Positions 18,721 through 26,752 of a stretch of 64,000 bases of DNA are shown piece after piece. Each line of letters starts with the position of its first letter. Within the stretch, counting starts at the first letter, position 1. Position numbers and translations under genes: made by a program. The notes under the pieces were generated by a model that saw nothing but the letters and a program-made list of their open reading frames with translations, ran no database searches and had not been told where the DNA came from. Source of the DNA: an uncultured Clostridia bacterium (GTDB lineage Bacteria; Bacillota; Clostridia; Lachnospirales; Lachnospiraceae); the NCBI GenBank assembly GCA_947303805.1, contig CAMYZE010000003.1, positions 1 to 64,000 of the forward strand, read 5' to 3'.

Positions 18721-18743
18721 GGGGAAGAATTTACTTCTTCCCC
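18721..18743 (-). terminator. Attenuating hairpin between binding-protein and ATPase genes
   Basis: GGGGAAGAA-tttac-TTCTTCCCC followed on the minus strand by a T-run. It lies in the operon rather than at its end, the usual position for a hairpin that keeps binding-protein mRNA in excess. Confidence 0.75.
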
Positions 18744-18752
18744 AAAAATTAA

Positions 18753-19958
18753 TTATTTAATTGAGAAATACTTCTCTGGAACTTTTACATTTGTTGAACC
18801 CATGTACTTACCAGGGTCGCCCATTATATATGTATCTTGATATACAAGGAATACATTTCCTAGCTTAACTCCTGTGTCTACATTGGTATAATTTGATCCA
18901 TTCCAAGATGCTTTTGGAGTGAACACTTGATATGCTTTTGCTATGTCATCGATATCTTTAAGTTCGCTCTCACCTTTTACAACATTTAAAGCATGTTGTG
19001 CAAGACCTGCTGATTGAGTATAGCCATAGCTATATGCCCAAGTTCCAAATCTTCCCGAACCACCTTTTTGATTAACAGCATTTTCTACCTTAGTTAAAAT
19101 TTTCTCAAAGTCTCCTGCCTCTGCAGTAAGATCTATACCAAGAGCTCCTGGGTATCCCATAAGAGGTGATGGAAGATCTGCTTCTATAAAATATCCACCG
19201 TACTCAAGAAGTTGTTTAAGAAGTGGCTCTGTGTGAGCATCGTTTGTACAGAAGTATGCTGCGTTCTTGCCATACTTCTCAACCCACTCTGGAACTTTCT
19301 CAAGCAAGTAAGCTTGTGCACCTGATACACCTACGTCTGATGTTGGATCTGGTGCTGTCTCAAGTACGAAGTTCATTCCGTACTCTTCACAAGTAGCTCT
19401 CATGATAGCTACACGACGGCTCATAGTTTCATAAGCCATATGTCTTGGGAATGATACGTGTACAAATGTGTCACATCCTAAATCATGAGCAGTCTTTATG
19501 ATAAGATATCCTCTTGCGACAAAGTCATTGTTACATACTAAGTCTGCTGCGCTTCCTATCTCTGGAAGATCCTCATGAGATTCTCCAGCGATACAAAGTA
19601 TATCAGGACGTCTCTCTTTAATTCTTCTAAATGCTTCAGTTGTTCCAGGTACTGCTTGGTTCACAACTATGGCTTTCATATCTGGATCATCAGATAAGTT
19701 TACTATAGTTTGAATTGTAGTTTCTAATTCATCAGTGAAATTATCTGGATATATAGCGAGTTTAACATTATCTTTACCGTGCATATCTTGGAATTTCTCT
19801 GCACCTCTTCTATCATCCTCTGATTGAGATACTGAACCAGTTACGATACCGATGTGGATGGCAGCATCTCCGCTTGAAGTTGCCTTAGAACTATTACCAC
19901 AAGCAATGAGTGATAAAACAAGTAAACTCGAAAGTAAAATACTTAAAAATCTTTTCAT
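18753..19958 (-). CDS. DUF3798 substrate-binding lipoprotein
   Basis: 401 residues from the ATG at 19958, chosen because GAGGAG precedes it. A lipoprotein signal ends in LSLIAC (Cys about 20). The body (IHIGIVTGSVSQSEDDRRGA, IVVNQAVPGTTEAFRRIKE, VHVSFPRHMAYETMSRRVA) fits the DUF3798 family with a periplasmic-binding-like fold. As first gene of the ABC operon it should capture the substrate outside the membrane. Substrate unknown; its place between two halves of the proline gene set suggests an amino-acid-related compound, but that is only context. Confidence 0.85.
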   Translation of the reverse strand: MKRFLSILLSSLLVLSLIACGNSSKATSSGDAAIHIGIVTGSVSQSEDDRRGAEKFQDMHGKDNVKLAIYPDNFTDELETTIQTIVNLSDDPDMKAIVVNQAVPGTTEAFRRIKERRPDILCIAGESHEDLPEIGSAADLVCNNDFVARGYLIIKTAHDLGCDTFVHVSFPRHMAYETMSRRVAIMRATCEEYGMNFVLETAPDPTSDVGVSGAQAYLLEKVPEWVEKYGKNAAYFCTNDAHTEPLLKQLLEYGGYFIEADLPSPLMGYPGALGIDLTAEAGDFEKILTKVENAVNQKGGSGRFGTWAYSYGYTQSAGLAQHALNVVKGESELKDIDDIAKAYQVFTPKASWNGSNYTNVDTGVKLGNVFLVYQDTYIMGDPGKYMGSTNVKVPEKYFSIK

Positions 19959-20094
19959 AATTATTGACTCTCCTCTAAATAATGTCATATTGTACTATTT
20001 TAATATAAAATCATAATATTTTCAATATTAATTGGAACTATTAAATATTATATATATCTTAGGGTTCAGAGCTATTTTTTTTACTAACAAAAAA

Positions 20095-20114
20095 CCAAGG
20101 GCTTTCACCCTTGG
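20095..20114 (-). terminator. Terminator after prdB
   Basis: CCAAGGG-ctttca-CCCTTGG followed on the minus strand by a T-rich run, 22 bases past the prdB stop codon. It ends the prdC-prdA-prdB unit. Confidence 0.85.
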
Positions 20115-20135
20115 CTTTTATTTTTGATATTCTTA

Positions 20136-20861
20136 TTATACCTTCGCTACATACTCATAAGGAAGTGGAACTATTTTTCCTGGAGCATCTATCTTTATAA
20201 GTTGCTCTAATGTATCCTTACAAATGTTATATTGCATCTCTATATCATGTGGCTTACCAGCATTTGCACCCATTGGTACAAGTGGTGCTGTAGCTCTTGG
20301 AGTACCTGTTTGTTTAACAACCGGAGGAAGGGCTGCTATAATGATAGTAGGTATTCCTGCTTCTTCAATAGCTCTCTGCACGAGCACGGCAGACCTGTGG
20401 CAGGTTCCTCATCCAGCAGTCATAAGCACACCATCTACTCCTTCTGATTTTAAGAACTTAGCAATTTCTGGTCCAGTCTCGTTCTTAAACTTCTCTTGGT
20501 TTCCACCACCACCCATAAATGTACAGTGGGTTTTAGCAGTGCCACCTATAACTCCATTCTTTGCTAATTCATGAAGTCTCTCATATGGAAACATACAATT
20601 TATATCTTTATTTACATCACTGTTGTCATAACCACCGTGTGAAACCATCAAATCTTCTGGTTTTGTATTATCTGGAACTTTTCTCCAAGTAAAGTCTCCA
20701 GATAAGTTAAATCTCTCATCAGATTTGCAGTGAACACCAGCTGCAGTTGCAATTGCTATAACCATCTTATTGAGTGGCTTTGTAACTGGAGCCCATACTG
20801 GTGGAGGTGTAACAGGTGCAAATATTTCTGATTGCATTCCTTTAACTACTGTATAACTCAT
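20136..20861 (-). CDS. prdB: D-proline reductase selenoprotein subunit PrdB (UGA read as selenocysteine)
   Basis: 241 residues if the in-frame TGA at 20411-20409 is read as selenocysteine: the protein continues VLMTAG-U-GTCHRSAVLVQR in the same frame to a stop at 20136. TAG-U-GTCH is the selenocysteine motif known from PrdB. The reductase (PrdA plus PrdB) cleaves the ring of D-proline to 5-aminovalerate; the selenol attacks the substrate bound to the pyruvoyl group of PrdA. An ordinary reading would stop at residue 150 and leave a headless 83-codon frame. selA, selB and tRNA-Sec lie in the same window, which supports the recoding. Confidence 0.96.
20375..20411 (-). promoter_or_regulatory. Bacterial SECIS candidate in prdB
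   Basis: From the TGA (20411-20409) the transcript reads on to TCTGC-cgtgctcgt-GCAGA (20393-20375), a 5-bp stem with a 9-base loop beginning 16 bases after the UGA, at the distance expected for a SelB-binding hairpin. The loop has G and U residues, as such loops do, but I cannot fold it here. Confidence 0.6.
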
Positions 20862-20884
20862 AATATTCTCCTTTCAATTATTCG

Positions 20885-21136
20885 TTATTTACTAATTTGT
20901 TCTATGAAACTCATATTGAATGCAACTTCTTGTCCTACTTTCAATTCATAGTCAGAAATTATCATTCGCTTTGGAATTCTTATAGAACCGAGACGGCCTT
21001 TTATGTCGAGTGCGACTGAGCCGTCGTGAACTTCTGTTATAATCCCCTCGTAGTAATTCACCTTATCTATAAATTTAGGTGTTTTCTTTTCAGGCTCGCC
21101 AAGCTCACCCCTACGAGTATCATTATGCGTTTGCAT
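20885..21136 (-). CDS. Small proline-cluster protein (CBO2463/CBO2479-type)
   Basis: About 83 residues from the ATG at 21136; an in-frame ATG at 21157 is further inside prdA. VNYYEGIITEVHDGSVALDI with KGRLGSIRIPKRMIISDYEL resembles the small beta-rich proteins found between prdA and prdB in clostridial proline clusters. It overlaps the end of prdA by 14 bases. The first ~15 residues (DTRRGELGEPEK) are encoded by a dispersed palindrome, so the original start may have been lower, near a GTG at the KVNYY segment. Role unknown. Confidence 0.65.
   Translation of the reverse strand: MQTHNDTRRGELGEPEKKTPKFIDKVNYYEGIITEVHDGSVALDIKGRLGSIRIPKRMIISDYELKVGQEVAFNMSFIEQISK
21091..21116. repeat. Dispersed palindrome in the N-terminal part of the CBO2463-type gene
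   Basis: CAGGCTCGCCAAGCTCACCC followed by CTACGA. It lies inside the open frame directly after the prdA stop codon. Confidence 0.6.
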
Positions 21137-22964
21137 ATTTCTTCTTATACTTGTCACTCATTGGAAGTGATTTTTCGTTCTTAACGAGTTCTACTGGCTT
21201 ACCAGTTACCGAAGAAATGAGCTCGATATTTTGAGTCTTAACATTTGGATTCCACTCTTTCTCTGGTTTCTTTATTGGTTCTCCAGTCATCTCTGCTTTA
21301 AGCATCATGATGGCACGAACTGCATCCTCTGGGCAGAGAGTGTTGTTACCAAGAATTTCGTTTTCAATACCAGCTTCAGACTTATTGTTGTCAACCATTG
21401 CAGTAACATATTTATTACCTACAACGAGTGCACCCTGCTTAGCACAGAATGACATACCAACAACTTTAATTCCTCTCATACCGATTTGCTCAATGTGAGA
21501 TACGAAGTCAACGTGATTATTTCCAAATCCTTCAGTAGTAACTATTGCACCTTCTACATCCATAGCTTCGCAAGTCATACCAACACGCTTTGATACGTAG
21601 AACTTCTCTGAGTTAATTTGTGGTGAACCTACGAATATAACTCCTGCAAAATCTATCTCTTCATCAAATAACATCTCAAGTACCATTGGCTCTCTCCAAT
21701 AATGTCTTGACTGCTCTTTTGATGCTGGTCCTATACAAGTAAGGGCATGGATACATCCGTCAAGAACCTCAAGTGGTGAACATACTACTGGTACGTTGCA
21801 GAGGTCTACATTTGGATGTGCTCCTAAAATACCAACTGGCTCTACAGGTAATATTAAATTATCGTGCATTGCACCTTGTCCCATGATTTCTTTTACAAGT
21901 GCAACTTTCTTCTTTCCTGGACGACGAACTTGCTTAAACTCTTCTTTGCTTACACAATACTTTTCATCAAGTTCTTTAAGAGCAAGTCTTATCTCTTGAG
22001 TGATAACGTCAAAAGCTTTATGAGCTGCAAGAGGACCTGGTCTCTCCATGTTCTTTAAATTCTCTATCTTAACTGTTCCTCTGATAATTATATCACCATG
22101 GTCAGGACATGATGGACGGTTCCACATTACATTTTCATCAAGGTAACCTTCTGATGAACCGAACTCACCGATTTGAACTCCCTCATCAGTAGTTCCTGTG
22201 AGCATCATAACTACATTGTCGAGAACTCTTGTAACACCTGTTCCAAGTTCTGCATCTCCCTCTTTAGTAGCTATTGGCTGTGTATCCATTATAGTCTCTG
22301 AATAGATATGGTAATTATCCTTAGTAATAATATCAACTTTCAAATCGTGAACTAATTCTTGAGAGTCTACTGCTTCCTTCTCAATTCCTTCACGGATGTA
22401 AAGTGTAGTTCCATCGATCTTAGTTTCTTTTCCTCTTTTTACTTCTGTGATGTTGAAGTGTTTTCTTGTAAGAGTTCTTACTACTTTTTCTCCTCCTACT
22501 GCACTTCCTGTTGCACTTGCTCCTACTGCTGCAGTTCCTGTTGCACCAGTACTAGCTGCGCCTCCGCCAAGACCCATAGGGATCTCTAAGTCAATTCCTT
22601 TTCCTTCTCCAATATGGATTTTCAATTTTCCACCACTAAAAGATTGTGTTACTGAACTTGCTTGTGCAGGTGTCGCTGGAGTAGCTGATGAAGCTACTGC
22701 AGATGCTGCTACATCTTGAACTTTGTCTACGCAATCTTTAAGTATTGGATTTAATGAGTCCATAGTCTTAGTAAGAGTTGAACCCATTGCTTGTCCAATA
22801 GTTAACGCGCCATCAAGTTTTAATAATCCTGATGATACAAGATCATCAAATATTGCTGGGTCCTCAAAGTCGTGATGAGAAAGCTTAGTACCAGCCTCTC
22901 TTCTACAACATAGAACCGCTGGATCATTAAGGTGTTCTTGAGCGTATTCTGCTGAAATAGACAT
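21123..22964 (-). CDS. prdA: D-proline reductase proprotein PrdA
   Basis: 613 residues with AAGGAGG directly upstream. Residues 1-80 are helical; 82-160 form an alanine/glycine/threonine-rich linker; 165-400 match PrdD; from 410 on it matches PrdE. ALTCIGPASKE places Thr409-Cys410 at the known type of self-cleavage site, where the Cys becomes the pyruvoyl group of the smaller subunit. DNA of this codon is at 21737-21735. The pyruvoyl carbonyl binds D-proline for reductive ring opening with PrdB. Follows prdC by 65 bases without a visible terminator. Confidence 0.95.
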   Translation of the reverse strand: MSISAEYAQEHLNDPAVLCCRREAGTKLSHHDFEDPAIFDDLVSSGLLKLDGALTIGQAMGSTLTKTMDSLNPILKDCVDKVQDVAASAVASSATPATPAQASSVTQSFSGGKLKIHIGEGKGIDLEIPMGLGGGAASTGATGTAAVGASATGSAVGGEKVVRTLTRKHFNITEVKRGKETKIDGTTLYIREGIEKEAVDSQELVHDLKVDIITKDNYHIYSETIMDTQPIATKEGDAELGTGVTRVLDNVVMMLTGTTDEGVQIGEFGSSEGYLDENVMWNRPSCPDHGDIIIRGTVKIENLKNMERPGPLAAHKAFDVITQEIRLALKELDEKYCVSKEEFKQVRRPGKKKVALVKEIMGQGAMHDNLILPVEPVGILGAHPNVDLCNVPVVCSPLEVLDGCIHALTCIGPASKEQSRHYWREPMVLEMLFDEEIDFAGVIFVGSPQINSEKFYVSKRVGMTCEAMDVEGAIVTTEGFGNNHVDFVSHIEQIGMRGIKVVGMSFCAKQGALVVGNKYVTAMVDNNKSEAGIENEILGNNTLCPEDAVRAIMMLKAEMTGEPIKKPEKEWNPNVKTQNIELISSVTGKPVELVKNEKSLPMSDKYKKKYANA

Positions 22965-23029
22965 AAATTTTCCTCCTTAGTTTATTCTAAATATATATTT
23001 AAATTAATATATCCTTTTTTTGCGAGCGG

Positions 23030-24700
23030 TTAATCTTCGTATTTAACTGATATATCTGAACCACTTTCAATACTAATCACAAGTTCGCCATCTGGTGTAT
23101 CCTCTTTAAATACATATGGCTTGCTATAGTCTTCACTAGATTTAGCAGCTTCACTGTGTGAAACCTGCTTAATGCCGCCTGGTTCATTTGACTCAGGATT
23201 TCTTGATGCCGTGCAACCTTCTGGTATTGGTCCTTCAACAAATTTTGATTTTGTCAAATGACGTTGAACTTGCATGCCAACTGTCTCAAATATATGGTCA
23301 GTTGAATGGTGAACATTAAGCCCAAGACCTGGTGCAGATCCCATAACTGTATTTGTACAGTCTGAACAGTTTGATATTAGAATCTCAGTAGCACCAGCCT
23401 TCTTTATATTCATACATTTAAGTGCTTGTCCTGGACAGTTGCCTGGATTCTCGCACTTGTAAACACCATTTCCTTTTGGATCTTTTGCTTGTTTACAATA
23501 CTCTACATCAACTACATTCATATTGTACTTCTTAGCAATATCTTTTAATCTATTTTCATCGGCACCGCAGGCACATACTAAAAGACCTACCTTAGCACCT
23601 TTATAATCCTTAAATGGCTCTGTGACTATGATACCACCTGTGGTCTTTGTCACAGGATCATCAAGGCTACAAGGCTTACCCATAAATGGTCCACCCATTA
23701 TTATTTCACCATACTTTCCATCAATACCACCAGCAGCATTTATTACATCTTTAACTCTTACACCTATAGGAACATCATGGAACACCATTACTCCATTTTC
23801 TGTTCCTTTTATCTTACCGCTGACAGTAATTTTCTTTGATACAACTGGACGGCCAAGTTCTATTGCTTCATACACACGAAGAACTGTCTCAACATTTATA
23901 ACAATTGAATTAGCTTCTGTTGGAAGTGCTGTAACAGGAAGTAAAATTCCCAAAGTCTCACGAATAATTGCTCTCTCTTCGCCCATCGGATAAATATCTG
24001 GCAGTAAATGAATACGAATATTATCAATTCCTTTTAATGCTTTAAGTAAAGATTCTATTTCATGAGAGTGCTTTTGTTTTATAGCAACGATACCTTGTTT
24101 TGCATTTGTAATTTTCATTGCATATTGAATACCTTTTACAGTTTCATTTGCAAACAAAACAAGTTGTGCCATATTGTGTGCAAGTATTGGTTCACATTCT
24201 GCTGCATTAACTAAAACATATCCTCCATGTAAATCAACATTTAATTTCACACCTGTAGGGAATCCAGCACCACCCATACCAACTACGCCTGCCTCAGCAA
24301 CTCTGCCAAGTAAATCTTCCTTCTTTGCGCTTACTGGTTTTACAACTTTCTTTCCCATAGTTATAAGCGCCTTACTTGGTTTAATGAATATAGCAGCGTC
24401 AGTAATTTTCGACACCACTCCGTCTACTGATGAATGAATATTTGCACCGAGTCCTTGTGGTCTAGCAATTAAAGTTCCTACTGTGACTTTGTCGCCCTTC
24501 TTAACACATGGTACACAAGGTTTTCCAACGTGCTGTCTTAATAGCAACTCAATATCACTACTACTCTTAATTGCAACTGCAGTTTCTTTTTTAGCTTTTG
24601 TAGCTGTCTTTTTAGTTGACCTAGAAGCTGCCTTTGTTACTTTTTTTGCAACCTTAGTAGTACTTTTTTTTGCTTTAGATACTACCTTTTTCTTTGCCAT
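23030..24700 (-). CDS. prdC: PrdC, RnfC-like electron-transfer protein of proline reductase
   Basis: 556 residues from the ATG at 24700 after AGAGG. Residues 2-45 are a Lys/Ala/Thr-rich tail (AKKKVVSKAKKSTTKVAKK and on) like histone H1 repeats. The rest is RnfC-like: LLRQHVGKPCVPCVKKGDKV, VGMGGAGFPTGVKL, EPILAHNMAQLV, then a cysteine-rich part (VCACGADENR, YKCENPGNCPGQALKCMN, NCSDCTNT). PrdC is thought to pass electrons from NADH to PrdB. No in-frame TGA occurs, so this copy uses Cys throughout. First gene of the prdC-prdA-prdB unit. Confidence 0.92.
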   Translation of the reverse strand: MAKKKVVSKAKKSTTKVAKKVTKAASRSTKKTATKAKKETAVAIKSSSDIELLLRQHVGKPCVPCVKKGDKVTVGTLIARPQGLGANIHSSVDGVVSKITDAAIFIKPSKALITMGKKVVKPVSAKKEDLLGRVAEAGVVGMGGAGFPTGVKLNVDLHGGYVLVNAAECEPILAHNMAQLVLFANETVKGIQYAMKITNAKQGIVAIKQKHSHEIESLLKALKGIDNIRIHLLPDIYPMGEERAIIRETLGILLPVTALPTEANSIVINVETVLRVYEAIELGRPVVSKKITVSGKIKGTENGVMVFHDVPIGVRVKDVINAAGGIDGKYGEIIMGGPFMGKPCSLDDPVTKTTGGIIVTEPFKDYKGAKVGLLVCACGADENRLKDIAKKYNMNVVDVEYCKQAKDPKGNGVYKCENPGNCPGQALKCMNIKKAGATEILISNCSDCTNTVMGSAPGLGLNVHHSTDHIFETVGMQVQRHLTKSKFVEGPIPEGCTASRNPESNEPGGIKQVSHSEAAKSSEDYSKPYVFKEDTPDGELVISIESGSDISVKYED

Positions 24701-24795
24701 GAGCACACCTCTTAAAAATGATATTATATTTATAATGCACATCAAACCAAATGCAAACCTGCACTCAGTTTATTATTTGCCAAATAGTAAATTTA

Positions 24796-24824
24796 ATTAT
24801 ACCACCTATAACCAAAATAATCAA
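24796..24824 (-). promoter_or_regulatory. SigmaA promoter of prdC with a shared spacer motif
   Basis: TTGATT (24824-24819), 17 bases and TATAAT (24801-24796) on the minus strand. The spacer plus -10 reads TTGGTTATAGGTGGTATAAT; the permease promoter at 26001-26029 carries the same string with one change. Confidence 0.7.
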
Positions 24825-24884
24825 TAAAATTTTAAGATATTTTTAAGATTTATAAAGTGCAAATTACTAAATAAATCTAAAAAA

Positions 24885-24912
24885 AAACTACCACCATTCC
24901 TGGTGGTAGTTT
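24885..24912 (-). terminator. Terminator after the permease gene
   Basis: AAACTACCACCA-ttcc-TGGTGGTAGTTT, then a T/A-rich run toward prdC. It separates the selC-selA-selB-prdX-permease stretch from the prdC promoter. Confidence 0.85.
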
Positions 24913-24932
24913 TACAAATATTTCATTAATGT

Positions 24933-25937
24933 TTATTTTTTTGATCCTGCTATTGCATCTTTTATATATAAGCAACCTGTAATAAAGCAAACAACAACTA
25001 CTAATATTGTCAAAGTACTTAAACTAAATGCAACAGTTAAAGTGATATAGGCAAGATATGCACCAATTGCTCCAAAAACTGCTTGATTCAAAGTAGCAAT
25101 AATATCATATCTAGCTTCTTTAATAAACTTAGGACCATTTCCAAATGCCATAAGGAATGCACAAGAACCCATCATGATAGGGAATGCCATACCTGTGTGA
25201 AGTCCAATGAGAACGCAAAGTGCCATACAAGGAGCATAAAGACCAACTCCAAGTGACATAGCAGCACCAAGCAAGAAATTTATAACAATTGCGATGACAA
25301 GCCTTACTCCTCTAAGTCCTACTGCAGCTATATCATCACCTACTTTTTCAATCATCAATCCATTTAAAGTTTGACCAATATGATCAGCAGTATACTCAAT
25401 ATTTCCTTGTGCAAATGGACCCCAGCCCATCCTTCTGCAAAGCATAATAGCCGCAAGGATTATAAGTCCAATTCCGAATCCCCAACGTACTTTTGTTCTA
25501 TCCCATTTTGTGACAATTGAAGCACTCACAAATGCTCCTACAGTTGCTGCCACACACATAAGTACGCAAGTTAGTGGATCAATATTAAATGCTTCAAAAA
25601 ACAATATTGCTTCTACACAAACTGGAACAGTATCTCCAACGTTTAATGTTCCTGGAACCAACATGTCATCAACAGACCCTGTAAATTTAAAAGCTGATGA
25701 AGAAGGAGCATAAGAACCAATTCCCCATGTGTCGAAGAAATTAGCTACAAATCCAATTATAGCGGTAGAGATAAAATTCTTTTTTTGCAATCCCCACTTT
25801 ACGTTTTCTTCACCTTCTTTTGTCCTAAATAACTCCATGTTCTTCATGCACATTAAAAAACCGCAATAAGCAATTCCTATTGCACAAATTATTTTCATAA
25901 TTGTGATAGGGCTGAAGATTTCTCTTAAAACTGCCAT
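24933..25937 (-). CDS. Multi-spanning membrane permease (TSUP/TauE-SafE-like)
   Basis: 334 residues from the ATG at 25937 after GGAGGAAAG. Eight or so membrane segments; NFFDTWGIGSYAPSSSAFKF and later GPKFIKEARYDIIATLNQAV resemble the duplicated half-motifs of the TSUP family, which moves sulfur compounds or organic anions. It has its own promoter, sharing a motif with the prdC promoter, and a palindromic operator. By context it could export 5-aminovalerate or move a proline-related anion; this is inference only. Confidence 0.6.
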   Translation of the reverse strand: MAVLREIFSPITIMKIICAIGIAYCGFLMCMKNMELFRTKEGEENVKWGLQKKNFISTAIIGFVANFFDTWGIGSYAPSSSAFKFTGSVDDMLVPGTLNVGDTVPVCVEAILFFEAFNIDPLTCVLMCVAATVGAFVSASIVTKWDRTKVRWGFGIGLIILAAIMLCRRMGWGPFAQGNIEYTADHIGQTLNGLMIEKVGDDIAAVGLRGVRLVIAIVINFLLGAAMSLGVGLYAPCMALCVLIGLHTGMAFPIMMGSCAFLMAFGNGPKFIKEARYDIIATLNQAVFGAIGAYLAYITLTVAFSLSTLTILVVVVCFITGCLYIKDAIAGSKK

Positions 25938-25967
25938 AAATTCTTTCCTCCAAAAATTTTTTGTCGT

Positions 25968-25984
25968 ACAGAATTGCATTCTGT
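25968..25984. promoter_or_regulatory. Palindromic operator candidate before the permease gene
   Basis: ACAGAAT-tgc-ATTCTGT, a perfect 7-bp inverted repeat between the promoter and the ribosome site. No regulator gene is adjacent. Confidence 0.5.
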
Positions 25985-26000
25985 GCAACCAGATGGTTGA

Positions 26001-26029
26001 ATTATACTACCTATAACCAATATTTTCAA
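26001..26029 (-). promoter_or_regulatory. SigmaA promoter of the permease gene, same spacer motif as prdC
   Basis: TTGAAA (26029-26024), 17 bases and TATAAT (26006-26001). The spacer carries TTGGTTATAGGTAG, one base different from the prdC promoter. Confidence 0.7.
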
Positions 26030-26042
26030 GTATTATTTTACT

Positions 26043-26213
26043 TTAATACTTAAATACTTTTCCTTTTACAAAGTCTACAACAAATATAAGCAAAACAGCG
26101 ACTATAATCCTAGCGACTTTAGGCACTCCAATATATTTCATAAAAACAAGAGCACCCAAAAAAATAAGAAAAGTTACAAAAATACTAATTAATTTTACAT
26201 ATGTCTCTTTCAT
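26043..26213 (-). CDS. 56-residue membrane peptide
   Basis: An ATG at 26213 opens MKETYVKLISIFVTFLIFLG, followed by ALVFMKYIGVPKVARIIVAV and LLIFVVDFVKGKVFKY, ending in TAA at 26043. It has two hydrophobic segments joined by a basic turn and a basic C-terminus, so a two-span inner membrane peptide is likely. It follows prdX by 44 bases on the same strand. Its Shine-Dalgarno sequence is weak (AGCAAAG). I recognise no family; codon use and hydrophobic pattern argue for a real gene. Confidence 0.55.
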   Translation of the reverse strand: MKETYVKLISIFVTFLIFLGALVFMKYIGVPKVARIIVAVLLIFVVDFVKGKVFKY

Positions 26214-26257
26214 ATTAACTTTGCTAAAAATAAAATATTTCTTTTAGCCCTTCATAA

Positions 26258-26752
26258 TTATACTTTAATACAGATAAACTTATTACCATTTTTTTCTATA
26301 ATAGTCTTTAGGTCTTTGAAACTCATAAAGCAGGTAGCAGTATTTTCGCAAGGATGGACACCAATCTTTTCCTTTCCCATAAGGCCTTGGTCAAATGCCA
26401 CAATAACCTCGTGGTTTTCATCATTTAAAACCGCAAGTGGAGACACAGAACCTTGGGTAACCCCCAAATATTTTTCGAGTCTCTCGGCAGATCCAAATGA
26501 AAGACGAGTTGAACCAAGAAGCATAGCGAGTTTCTTTGTATCTGGCTGCTTGCTCTCCTGCACAACTACAAGATAATGCTTGTCACCTTTTGCATTTCTC
26601 AAAAATAAATTCTTTGCAACTTCACCTATCTTTGTGATACCTGCTTCATCAAGTGCTTCCATAGTGTAAAGTGCTTCATGTTCTACTTTCTCATATTTAT
26701 AGCCATTGTCATCAAGAAACTTAAGAGTTCCAGCCTTATCATATTTTGCCAT
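26258..26752 (-). CDS. prdX: PrdX, free-standing prolyl-tRNA editing protein (YbaK/ProX fold)
   Basis: 164 residues. KYEKVEHEALYTMEALDEAG, FLRNAKGDKHYLVVV and GVTQGSVSPLAVLND with a late GVHPCENTATCFMS are typical of the ProX/YbaK editing fold. The clostridial PrdX protein deacylates Ala-tRNA(Pro); a cell that pools proline, alanine and their analogues at high level needs this. It overlaps the end of selB by 14 bases, which ties proline metabolism and selenocysteine insertion into one transcript. Confidence 0.9.
   Translation of the reverse strand: MAKYDKAGTLKFLDDNGYKYEKVEHEALYTMEALDEAGITKIGEVAKNLFLRNAKGDKHYLVVVQESKQPDTKKLAMLLGSTRLSFGSAERLEKYLGVTQGSVSPLAVLNDENHEVIVAFDQGLMGKEKIGVHPCENTATCFMSFKDLKTIIEKNGNKFICIKV

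Noticed and set aside
20409..20411. Frameshift or nonsense mutation in prdB
   Set aside because: The TGA is in frame, sits in the known TAG-U-GTCH motif, and selA, selB and tRNA-Sec are present.
23030..24700. PrdC as a second selenoprotein
   Set aside because: Some PrdC proteins are described with selenocysteine, but no in-frame TGA occurs in this copy.
24750..24780. Sigma54 promoter before prdC (TTTGCA at -12)
   Set aside because: The -12 part fits but the -24 part lacks GGCAC; a good sigmaA promoter lies close by.
25975..25995. Sigma54 site before the permease (TGG...TGCA)
   Set aside because: GG and GC are 11 rather than 10 bases apart; the string is part of the palindrome.
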